NCBI GenBank assembly: GCA_027451455.1
Contig: DAIDJI010000073.1
Coordinates: 1-12,877 of the forward strand
Source of the DNA: Planctomycetales bacterium
GTDB lineage: Bacteria; Planctomycetota; Planctomycetia; Isosphaerales; Isosphaeraceae
DNA length: 12,877 nt
Direction: 5' to 3'
Shown here: positions 7,268 to 12,877 of the stretch, in pieces
Layout of the letters: each line of letters opens with the position of its first letter
How positions within the stretch are numbered: the first letter of the stretch is position 1
Translations under genes and position numbers: made by a program
Notes under the pieces: model-generated
Told to the model about the DNA's origin: nothing
The model's input: the letters and a program-made list of their open reading frames with translations, nothing else
Databases searched by the model: none

Positions 7268-8803
7268 ATGCTAACAAGACTTAAAGTAACGGGATTCAAG
7301 AATCTCGTCAACGTCGACGTGCAGTTCGGCCCATTTACCTGCATCGCCGGTGCGAATGGGGTTGGGAAATCGAATCTCTTCGACGCGATCGAGTTCCTTG
7401 CCGCCCTCTCGGAGAGGCCCCTGATGGAAGCGGCCCGGTCGATTCGAGGGGGTCGCACTGCGGATGTCGCCAATTTATTCCACCGCGTTGGTGGGAATCG
7501 CGAAGGAGTTATGTCGTTCACCGCGGAGATGATTATCCCGCGGATCGGGGAGGATGATCTCGGTCAGAAGGCGACAGCCACCAGCACGTTCCTGCGTTAC
7601 TCGATTGAGCTCGGCTTGCGAAAGGGCGAAGGGAGCCTCTCCTCGGGAGCCCTCGAACTTCGGAAGGAGGAGTTAACCCACTTAAAAATTGGGGATTCGG
7701 CCCAGCATCTGCAATTCCGCCCATCGAAGGAATGGATCCAGACCGCTGTGGGAGGAGGACGACGGACCGTCCCCTTCATCTCCACGAAAGTGGATGGCTC
7801 ATCCACGTCGATCCAGTTGCACCAGGATCGAGGCGGTAGCGGTGGCGGTCGTCCGGCTCCGTTTCTCGCATCATCGCTCCCTCGGACGGTCCTTTCCTCG
7901 GTGAACGCCGCCGAAACCCGTACCGCCGTGCTGGCGCGCGAGGAGATGCGGTCCTGGCGCCGATTGCAGCTTGAGCCCGCCGCCCTCCGCGAGCCCGACA
8001 CCTTCTCAACGGCTCCGCGGCTCGGCAGCGATGGTTCGCACCTCGCTGCGACCCTCTTTCACCTCGCCCATCAAGGCGAGGCGCCCTGGTCAAGGACAGC
8101 AAAGCACCCGACCGCGCCCGATCCGTCAGCGGTCTACGCCCGCGTCGCCAATCGGCTCGCCGGCCTGATCGACGATGTCCGCGAGGTGGGTATCGAGGAG
8201 GACATGCAGCGCGAGCTCTGGACCCTCTACGCGAGCGGTAAGGATGGCACCAGACATCCCTCCCGATCCCTCTCGGACGGCACACTTCGATTCCTCGCCC
8301 TGGCTGTCATCGAGATCGATCCCCACGAACAGGGAGTCCTCTGCCTGGAGGAGCCCGAGAACGGTATCCATCCGGAACGCATCCCGGCGATGTTGAGGCT
8401 TCTCGAGGCCATCGCGACCGATCAGACCGAGGCGATCGGCCCCGATAATCCTCTGAGACAAGTCATCATCAATACCCATTCCCCCGCTGTCGTTAGCGAG
8501 ATCGACCCGGAAGACCTCCTGCTCGCCGAACTTCGAGAAGAAGTCCAGGAAGGCCGGCGCTTCCAGCGTCTCCACTTCGCCGCGCTAGCCGGCACCTGGA
8601 GAACGCGAGGAGGTGGGCCGGGCGAGGTGCTTCAAATGGGAAAGATCCTCGCCTACCTGAGCGGCCCTCGCCCAGCCCAACATGCAGGCGGCGACTTCGT
8701 GGAGATTCCTACTCGGAACGGCCGGCAGCCGAAGAAGCACAACGAACGTCGTCGAATCATCGATCTTTCTGCCATGCAAAAACTTCTGAATTTTACCGAC
8801 TAA
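7268..8803 (+). CDS. AAA family ATPase (SMC/ABC-like, AAA_21/OLD-type), first gene of a putative defence pair
   Basis: A 511-residue cytoplasmic ATPase. It begins MLTRLKVTGFKNLVNVDVQF, the usual opening of RecF/OLD-like ATPases. Walker A is GANGVGKS at 28-35, an ABC-type signature SLSDGT is at 334-339, Walker B is VLCLEEPE at 357-364, and the switch histidine lies in INTHSP (His404). This order and spacing match the AAA_21 group that partners with nucleases or TOPRIM proteins. Between about 80 and 250 is a long variable insert, with Gly-rich patches near 162-164 and 189-194, that probably carries partner or trigger recognition. No nuclease domain is fused to it. Six bases separate its stop from the next ATG, so the two are surely co-transcribed. 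The first codons (CTA ACA AGA CTT AAA GTA) are unlike the neighbours and hint at acquisition by transfer. The ATPase call is firm; a phage-defence role is inferred from architecture only. Confidence 0.9.
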   Translation: MLTRLKVTGFKNLVNVDVQFGPFTCIAGANGVGKSNLFDAIEFLAALSERPLMEAARSIRGGRTADVANLFHRVGGNREGVMSFTAEMIIPRIGEDDLGQKATATSTFLRYSIELGLRKGEGSLSSGALELRKEELTHLKIGDSAQHLQFRPSKEWIQTAVGGGRRTVPFISTKVDGSSTSIQLHQDRGGSGGGRPAPFLASSLPRTVLSSVNAAETRTAVLAREEMRSWRRLQLEPAALREPDTFSTAPRLGSDGSHLAATLFHLAHQGEAPWSRTAKHPTAPDPSAVYARVANRLAGLIDDVREVGIEEDMQRELWTLYASGKDGTRHPSRSLSDGTLRFLALAVIEIDPHEQGVLCLEEPENGIHPERIPAMLRLLEAIATDQTEAIGPDNPLRQVIINTHSPAVVSEIDPEDLLLAELREEVQEGRRFQRLHFAALAGTWRTRGGGPGEVLQMGKILAYLSGPRPAQHAGGDFVEIPTRNGRQPKKHNERRRIIDLSAMQKLLNFTD

Positions 8804-8809
8804 TCTCTC

Positions 8810-9478
8810 ATGAGGGACCTTCAGTTCACGCTCGTTACCGACGGAACCTCGGATGCTGGCATGCTCACGCCCATCCTGGAATGGCTCCTCCGAGCGCATT
8901 GCAACCGCTTCGGGGTTGGCATCTCTCACGCCGATGTGGCGAGATGTCGGATCCCGCCCCGGGGACTTGCGAACAGGATCCGCTTTGCACTGGAAGCCTA
9001 CCCTTGCGACGCGCTCTTCGTGCATCGAGATGCTGAAAGAGACCCGCCCGAATCACGGCACGAGGAGATTCGCGCGGCACTGGATACGCTAAGTCACCTG
9101 ATGACGACCCCTCGGATCCACGTGGTCCCGGTCCGAATGACCGAGGCCTGGCTCCTCATTGATGAAATGGCGATTCGCCGAGCCTCAGACAACCCGAACG
9201 GAAAGGTCCGGTTGGACTTGCCCCAGATCTCACGCCTGGAAGACCAGCCCGACCCCAAACACCTCCTTCACGAATTGTTGAAGACGGCCAGCGAGAAGCA
9301 AGGGCGCCGGCTCAGGGCGTTTGACCCCAGGCACAGTATGCGGCGTATCGCTCAGCTCATCGAGGATTTCTCACCGCTCCGAAAGCTTTCGGCATTCCGT
9401 CGCCTGGAGAGCGATGTCCAATATCTTGTCGCCGAGAAGGGGTGGGGATCCCAGTCAATCGCACAAACCACTCCTTAA
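8810..9478 (+). CDS. DUF4276/TOPRIM-like protein, second gene of the putative defence pair
   Basis: A 222-residue soluble protein. The N-terminus reads FTLVTDGTSDAGMLTPILEW, a variant of the TOPRIM-like EGxxE motif with Asp11 and Asp15. An acidic cluster follows at HRDAERD (Asp74, Glu76, Asp78), and the VPVRMTEAWLLID segment with Glu112 is the hallmark I associate with DUF4276. These acidic residues would bind Mg2+ in a TOPRIM-type nuclease. The C-terminal half (about 140-222) is basic and helical (SEKQGRRLRAFDPRHSMRR), suitable for nucleic-acid contact. The gene starts 6 bases after the ATPase stop with no visible Shine-Dalgarno, suggesting translational coupling. Known pairs of an AAA ATPase and a TOPRIM-like protein (OLD/Gabija-type, PARIS, AbiL) act in anti-phage defence, and this one may too. 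The first acidic residue being Asp rather than Glu is unusual. Family assignment is from memory of motifs. Confidence 0.78.
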   Translation: MRDLQFTLVTDGTSDAGMLTPILEWLLRAHCNRFGVGISHADVARCRIPPRGLANRIRFALEAYPCDALFVHRDAERDPPESRHEEIRAALDTLSHLMTTPRIHVVPVRMTEAWLLIDEMAIRRASDNPNGKVRLDLPQISRLEDQPDPKHLLHELLKTASEKQGRRLRAFDPRHSMRRIAQLIEDFSPLRKLSAFRRLESDVQYLVAEKGWGSQSIAQTTP

Positions 9479-9513
9479 GGCATGGTATCGTCTTCGGACA
9501 CCCAGCGGTTTGT

Positions 9514-9530
9514 TGGGCGGGCTTCGCCCA
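9514..9530 (+). terminator. Small hairpin after the TOPRIM-like gene
   Basis: TGGGCG-GGCTT-CGCCCA forms a perfect 6-bp stem 35 bases after the stop codon at 9478. No T-run follows, so it is at best a weak terminator or an mRNA 3'-end-stabilising structure. The motif GGGCGGGCTTCGCCCACC resembles short dispersed repeats of G+C-rich genomes. Confidence 0.3.
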
Positions 9531-9593
9531 CCGAGGAGAACGTTTCGGCGTGCGAGGACGGAACCCATGGAAGCGATGCGGGCCAATCGGCTG

Positions 9594-9652
9594 GCGATGA
9601 TCCGAGGTGGAGCGACCTCGGATCGTCGCTGAGAGGGTCGTCGTCCTCAGCG
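9594..9652. terminator. Strong overlapping hairpins between convergent genes
   Basis: Bases 9594-9608 and 9615-9629 form a 15-bp stem with a single G-T wobble and a 6-base loop (core GATCCGAGGT/ACCTCGGATC). A second stem, CGCTGAG at 9627-9633 with CTCAGCG at 9646-9652, overlaps the first by three bases and the stop codon of the minus-strand gene. The location between convergent genes suggests a shared bidirectional terminator or RNA 3'-end barrier. Neither strand has a U-tract directly after the stem, so it is not a classical intrinsic terminator. Confidence 0.5.
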
Positions 9653-10714
9653 GGCCGGTGCGGGGGCCGGGGATGGGACCATTCCGTGGAGCACGTCCGG
9701 GCGCGCCGCCAGGACCTCCAGCGCCGCGGGTCGGTCGACGATCCCCGTCTGGAACGCCTCGATCTGTCGGCGGCCGGGGCCCTGCAACCGCGTCAGTGAG
9801 AGCGCCAGGTCGCGCTCAAAAGTCGGCTCCGCCAGAACCTTTGCCGCCGCGTAGCGCGCCGCCGGAGCGGCCGTCGCCTCGTCACCTTGCGCCGCCGCCG
9901 ACATCGCCAGGTATTCCCAGGCCCTCGGATCGTCCCAGAGGTACGCCGAGGCCGCCGCGGCCTCCTCCGCCTGCGCGTAACTCCCCGCCCAGTAATGTTG
10001 ATAGGCCGCGTCGAAGAGCGCCGGCCCGTCGACCGCCGTCCGGCCGCGGACCAGCTCGTACCGAGTCACCACCGGCCCCCTCGCCCCGGACCACGAGGCG
10101 GAAGCCAGTGACGACCACCCCGTCGACGGCCCTGAAGCGATCGCGCCGTGTCCGCCGCAGGACGAAACCGAGGCGAACGGCGCAGACGGCCCGGCCATCG
10201 CCGATGTCGTGGTCCCGGCTCTCGTTCCGGTCGGCTGGATGATCGGGGGCGCCGGCGGGATCGGGATCGGTCGCGATTCCACCGCCTCGACCACCGTCAC
10301 CACCACCGACCCCCGCACCGATAACCCCGCGCCATCGACGAGTGTCATTGAAAGCGAGGCGCTGCCGGCGCGACCAGGCGGCGGGGCAATCGTCAGGGAC
10401 CGGCGCGAGCCCTCACCCTCCAACTGAACACTTCCTTCCGGCAAGAGCGCACGGTCCGGAACCGAGACCGTCAGCTCCAGCGCCGCCGGAGGCGTCCGGT
10501 CGTCAGAGACCGTGTACCAGGTCGTCAGCGTCCCACCAGCCGCAACCGTGATCAGTCCCGGGCCCGTTAATATCGGCGGCCGGTCCATCGGCGAGGGTGC
10601 CTGCACCGGGACATCCTGCGCTGGGACAGCCTGCTCCGCCTTCGCGAGAGGCGCCAGCATCGCGGCCGATGCCACCCAGGTCATCGCGATGGAAAGTCTT
10701 GGGCGATTGCGCAT
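9647..10714 (-). CDS. Exported protein with Ig/cadherin-like domain and C-terminal TPR-like region
   Basis: A 355-residue protein. ATG 10714 is chosen because GAGG lies 7 bases upstream and a signal peptide follows (MRNRPRLSIAMTWVASAAML, cleavage near AKA|EQ). The frame can be extended upstream to 10816, but that adds only a basic Arg-rich stretch. Residues about 45-143 form one Ig/cadherin-like unit of the kind seen in planctomycete surface proteins (TWYTVSDDRTPPAALELTVS, then GEGSRRSLTIAPPPGRAGSA and VVVTVV). A Pro- and Ser/Thr-rich linker follows. About 235-300 looks like one or two TPR units (LFDAAYQHYWAGSYAQAEEA, then WEYLAMSAAAQGDEATAA). The C-terminus ends in a Pro-Ala tail. It is likely periplasmic or surface-located and involved in protein contact. 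No enzymatic motif is seen and the precise role is unknown. It is convergent with the TOPRIM-like gene. Confidence 0.8.
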   Translation of the reverse strand: MRNRPRLSIAMTWVASAAMLAPLAKAEQAVPAQDVPVQAPSPMDRPPILTGPGLITVAAGGTLTTWYTVSDDRTPPAALELTVSVPDRALLPEGSVQLEGEGSRRSLTIAPPPGRAGSASLSMTLVDGAGLSVRGSVVVTVVEAVESRPIPIPPAPPIIQPTGTRAGTTTSAMAGPSAPFASVSSCGGHGAIASGPSTGWSSLASASWSGARGPVVTRYELVRGRTAVDGPALFDAAYQHYWAGSYAQAEEAAAASAYLWDDPRAWEYLAMSAAAQGDEATAAPAARYAAAKVLAEPTFERDLALSLTRLQGPGRRQIEAFQTGIVDRPAALEVLAARPDVLHGMVPSPAPAPAR

Positions 10715-11302
10715 CTTGGGACCTCGCTTCCAGTTGGGTCGATCGGACCGGGGACCAGATCGCCAGGCGCGACGGCCCCTCCTCATTCCTTCCATCCGGG
10801 CAATCCTCATGCCCATCCCATCTGTTTGCCTCCAGTCCCTGCAATTCCCCTAAAATCCCTACATCCTCATCCAGTGACCGTCCGAATTTTTCCTTTGTGC
10901 CCGATCCAGAGGTTGACTCCCAGATCGCCTCCACTACACTGCAAAATTGGATGGAATCACGGTCTCTTTCGTCCGATCCTGCCGAGGTCTTCGTGAATCT
11001 CTGAGGAGGAGTCGCGTCTGAAGTCTTGATTTCCGCGAGAATTCGGCTCCCGGAGTCATTCCTTGACGTCACAAGCCTGGTTTCACGACGTCCTTCTTCT
11101 TCGGCGGGTCGGGGAAAGAGAGCTAGGATTGAGTTGAGGGAGCACGCGTGTTTCATCTCGCGCGGCGGCCGAGATGGGCCGCGGTCCAGGTTGACCGGGA
11201 TTCGCCTCGGGGCCGATCGAACTTCGGGAAGCCACGAGGGATCATTCCCCTCGAATCAGGATCGTTTTTCGATCGACCTTTTGGCGGAAGGAGCAACTTG
11301 CC
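10715..11302. other. Gene-free spacer between divergent genes
   Basis: This 588-base stretch separates the minus-strand Ig/TPR gene from the plus-strand DUF1559 gene. It is less G+C-rich than the flanking genes and has no convincing ORF. It contains a plausible promoter (10913-10940), a GAGGAGG box at about 11003 with no start codon at useful distance, a hairpin GCGGCC/GGCCGC around 11165-11182, and a small hairpin GATCG-TTTTT-CGATC near 11260. These may be leader structures of the DUF1559 transcript. Confidence 0.5.
10913..10940 (+). promoter_or_regulatory. Possible sigma-70-like promoter upstream of DUF1559 gene
   Basis: TTGACT at 10913-10918 and TACACT at 10935-10940 are separated by 16 bases and lie close to the housekeeping consensus. 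If used, transcription would begin near 10947 and leave a 5' leader of roughly 350 bases before ATG 11303. The spacing and box match are visible; activity is inferred. Confidence 0.35.
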
Positions 11303-12403
11303 ATGTGCGTCCATCGGAGCAGTGTCAAACGCGGTTTCACGCTGATCGAGCTGCTGGTCGTGATTGCGATCATCGCCGTCCTGATCGCGCTGTTGCTGCC
11401 GGCGGTGCAGGCGGCTCGCGAGGCCGCCCGACGCGCCCAGTGCACCAACAACCTGAAGCAGATGGGCCTGGCCGCCCACAACTACAACTCCGCCAACGGC
11501 GCGTTCCCGATCGGCTGGATGGGCCCCGCGCTGCCGAACACCTACCCCGGCCTGACGTCCTGCCAGCAGAACAATCCGATCGGGCACACGGCCTTTGTCT
11601 ACATGCTTCCCTACATGGAAGGCGGAGCGGCCTATAACGCCTGGAACATCACGCGCGTCTACAACAGCTACGCCAACAACACGGGCTCGTTCACGAAGCT
11701 GAACAGCTACGTTTGTCCGTCCGACACGCCGAACGTGCCCGACCCGTCGGGGGATTTTTCCGTGGCCCAGGCCTCTTATGCCGCCTCGGAAGGGCTCCAG
11801 GAGCAACTCATCTACAACTGGGCGACCGTGGCGAGCATACCCGACCCAAAGGGCCAGTATGCCAACACTTGCAACCTCGGGCCTGGCGACGGGATGTTCG
11901 GTCCCTACTACGCCCAGAAAGAGGCGAGCGTCACCGACGGCCTGAGCAACACCCTGCTCTTCGGCGAGAACTCGCGGTTCATCAACGAGCCGGGCGGCTC
12001 GAACTTCTACTTCAATTATGTGGCCGGCTTCTGGAGCGGTCCTCCCTGGTCAGGGAGTAGTACCTACTGGACGAATGACTATCGGATTACCGGCGTTGTC
12101 CCCAGCATCGCGCTACCCAACTCACCGCCCGACCTCACCGGGAACATGATCAACAATTGCGTGTTCAACTCGCCGGCCAGCTTCCCGCCCGACCTCGCCA
12201 ACCTCACGTCGAACCCGAACTCACCGCTCTTTGCCTGCACCAAATGGGGGCAGATTTCGTTCCGGAGCCTTCACCCGGGCGGTGTGAATTTCGCCTTCGC
12301 CGACGGCTCCGTCCACTTCATCAAGAGCACCATCAACCTCTTCACCTACCGGGCCCTGGCCACGCGGGCCGGGAACGAGGTCATCTCGTCGGACCAGTAT
12401 TGA
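11303..12403 (+). CDS. DUF1559 family prepilin-like (type IV pilin/pseudopilin N-terminus) secreted protein
   Basis: A 366-residue protein. It opens with a short basic leader and the type IV prepilin cleavage site G11-F12 (RGFTLIELLVVIAIIAVLIA), followed by LLPAVQAAREAARRAQCTNN and LKQMGLAAHNY, all hallmarks of DUF1559. The hydrophobic helix anchors the protein in the inner membrane or a pilus-like structure. A prepilin peptidase should cut after Gly11. The C-terminal signature HPGGVNFAFADGSVHFI is also complete, so the gene is full length. Planctomycetes carry many paralogues, whose role is mostly unknown (cell-surface or secretion structures). AAGGAG lies about 9-10 bases before ATG 11303 and fixes the start. 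A strong terminator follows 55 bases after the stop. The downstream lipoprotein gene may be expressed by read-through or separately. Confidence 0.95.
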   Translation: MCVHRSSVKRGFTLIELLVVIAIIAVLIALLLPAVQAAREAARRAQCTNNLKQMGLAAHNYNSANGAFPIGWMGPALPNTYPGLTSCQQNNPIGHTAFVYMLPYMEGGAAYNAWNITRVYNSYANNTGSFTKLNSYVCPSDTPNVPDPSGDFSVAQASYAASEGLQEQLIYNWATVASIPDPKGQYANTCNLGPGDGMFGPYYAQKEASVTDGLSNTLLFGENSRFINEPGGSNFYFNYVAGFWSGPPWSGSSTYWTNDYRITGVVPSIALPNSPPDLTGNMINNCVFNSPASFPPDLANLTSNPNSPLFACTKWGQISFRSLHPGGVNFAFADGSVHFIKSTINLFTYRALATRAGNEVISSDQY

Positions 12404-12458
12404 TGATTTGAGGGACACCGGTCCGGCCCCAATGACGGGCAAAGTTCCTCCACGAGAC

Positions 12459-12497
12459 ACCCGCTCCCCTCCGCGCCGGAGCGGGTTTTCGTCTTTT
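12459..12497 (+). terminator. Intrinsic (Rho-independent) terminator after DUF1559 gene
   Basis: ACCCGCTCC at 12459-12467 and GGAGCGGGT at 12478-12486 form a perfect 9-bp G+C-rich stem with a 10-base loop, followed directly by TTTCGTCTTTT. This is a textbook plus-strand terminator for the DUF1559 transcript. Confidence 0.9.
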
Positions 12498-12514
12498 CAC
12501 CCGAGACCCTGACC

Positions 12515-12733
12515 ATGCCACTCCCCAAACGACTCCTCGCCCCGGTGGTCGTCGCCGCCCTCGCCGCTGGCTGCGATTCGCCCCCGCCCCCCAAACCCGC
12601 CGCCAGCACGGAAACACCACAAACCAGCAGTCCGCCGACCGTCACCAGGGGCAAGGCCGCCGGTACTCAACGAAAGCCCAAGGAACGCCTCCAACCCGGC
12701 CCTCGAATCCCGAGCACCCGCAAGGATCTCTAG
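12515..12733 (+). CDS. Small putative lipoprotein, 3' end probably artefactual
   Basis: A 72-codon frame beginning MPLPKRLLAPVVVAALAAGC, i.e. a lipoprotein signal peptide with a lipobox ending at Cys20. The rest is a Pro/Ser/Thr- and Lys/Arg-rich disordered tail with no domain. Small lipoproteins following a DUF1559 gene are a recurrent planctomycete arrangement. The reading frame meets a stop at 12731-12733, within a few bases of the point where the sequence changes to A+T-rich fungal-like DNA. The true C-terminus is therefore probably missing and the stop belongs to foreign sequence. No good Shine-Dalgarno is visible before ATG 12515. The lipoprotein start is likely real; the length is unreliable. 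Confidence 0.6.
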   Translation: MPLPKRLLAPVVVAALAAGCDSPPPPKPAASTETPQTSSPPTVTRGKAAGTQRKPKERLQPGPRIPSTRKDL

Positions 12734-12877
12734 GGTTAAAGGACGGGTAGTGTTACCAGTGGCCCATACTAATAAACCATAAGGAATAGATTCCTTCTCT
12801 CCACTAGGACCTTGTACAATAATTTCCTTTTCCTTTACTTCCTTAACCATAGTCTTGGTGTGAAGAGAAATTTGTTG
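12728..12877 (-). CDS. Fragment of fungal-type alternative (type II) NADH dehydrogenase; foreign/chimeric sequence
   Basis: Reading the minus strand inward from the window end gives 50 uninterrupted residues, starting QQISLHTKTMVKEVKEKEII and containing SIPYGLLVWATGNTTRPL. This strongly resembles the region before the second nucleotide-binding segment of yeast mitochondrial NDE1/NDI1 proteins (typically KTMVKKV..., IPYGxLVWATGN...RP). Those are rotenone-insensitive NADH:ubiquinone oxidoreductases of the mitochondrial inner membrane. Codons are A+T-rich (TTA, GTA, ATT, GAA), unlike every other gene here. Inward of about 12728 the same frame turns into G+C-rich antisense of the lipoprotein gene and loses family resemblance. 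Both ends are missing. I regard this as contamination or a ligation/assembly chimera and not as a gene of the planctomycete. The identification is from memory of the yeast proteins. Confidence 0.8.

Noticed and set aside
9607..10242. 211-codon plus-strand frame opposite the Ig/TPR gene
   Set aside because: Pro/Arg-rich shadow. The minus strand encodes the signal peptide and the domains.
10715..10816. Upstream extension of the Ig/TPR protein to 10816
   Set aside because: It adds an Arg-rich stretch ahead of a clear signal peptide, while ATG 10714 has its own GAGG ribosome binding site.
11148..11345. 65-codon frame starting GTG with a GAGGGAG box 5 bases upstream
   Set aside because: It overlaps the start of the DUF1559 gene in another frame, has no recognisable domain and is Arg-rich. 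A leader peptide is possible but unsupported.
12497..12850. 117-codon minus-strand frame read as one protein
   Set aside because: Only the first ~41 residues resemble NADH dehydrogenase. The rest is antisense of the lipoprotein gene, so the fused frame is a product of the chimeric junction.
1..12877. CRISPR array, tRNA, rRNA, insertion sequence or integrase
   Set aside because: No regularly spaced direct repeats, no tRNA-like cloverleaf and no transposase or recombinase coding sequence were seen.

Overview
The window looks like a contig from a member of the phylum Planctomycetota, most likely Isosphaeraceae or a close relative. The reasons are its high G+C content, a DUF1559 prepilin-like protein (a family massively expanded in planctomycetes), and a very large PVC-type protein combining a sugar-dehydrogenase-like propeller, HEAT repeats and a CxxCH heme-binding domain. 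The last ~150 bases do not belong to this organism. They are A+T-rich and encode, on the minus strand, a piece of a fungal-type alternative NADH dehydrogenase, so the contig end is very probably a chimeric join or contamination.

Layout: (1) 1-465, minus, the N-terminal part of a secreted protein of unknown function, cut by the window edge. (2) 612-2570, plus, a P1B-4-type transition-metal efflux ATPase (SPC and HEGST motifs). (3) 2551-3195, minus, a DUF4304-family protein whose 3' end overlaps the ATPase tail to tail. (4) 3196-3749, a non-coding stretch with a REP/BIME-like inverted repeat. (5) 3750-7199, plus, the PVC-type heme-binding propeller/HEAT protein. (6) 7268-8803 and 8810-9478, plus, a tight two-gene unit of an SMC/ABC-like AAA ATPase and a DUF4276/TOPRIM-like protein, preceded by an A+T-rich leader. 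(7) 9594-9652, strong hairpins between convergent genes. (8) 9647-10714, minus, an exported protein with an Ig/cadherin-like domain and a TPR-like segment. (9) 10715-11302, a gene-free region with a plausible sigma-70-type promoter. (10) 11303-12403, plus, the DUF1559 protein, then a very clear intrinsic terminator at 12459-12497 and a short lipoprotein gene that runs into the chimeric junction. (11) 12728-12877, minus, the fungal-type fragment.

Most genes appear to be single transcription units and do not form one pathway. The exception is the AAA ATPase plus TOPRIM-like pair. It has the architecture of two-gene nuclease/ATPase anti-phage systems (compare OLD/Gabija, PARIS and AbiL) and is the best candidate here for an undescribed or poorly described defence system. 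That role is inferred from architecture and is not shown by the sequence alone.
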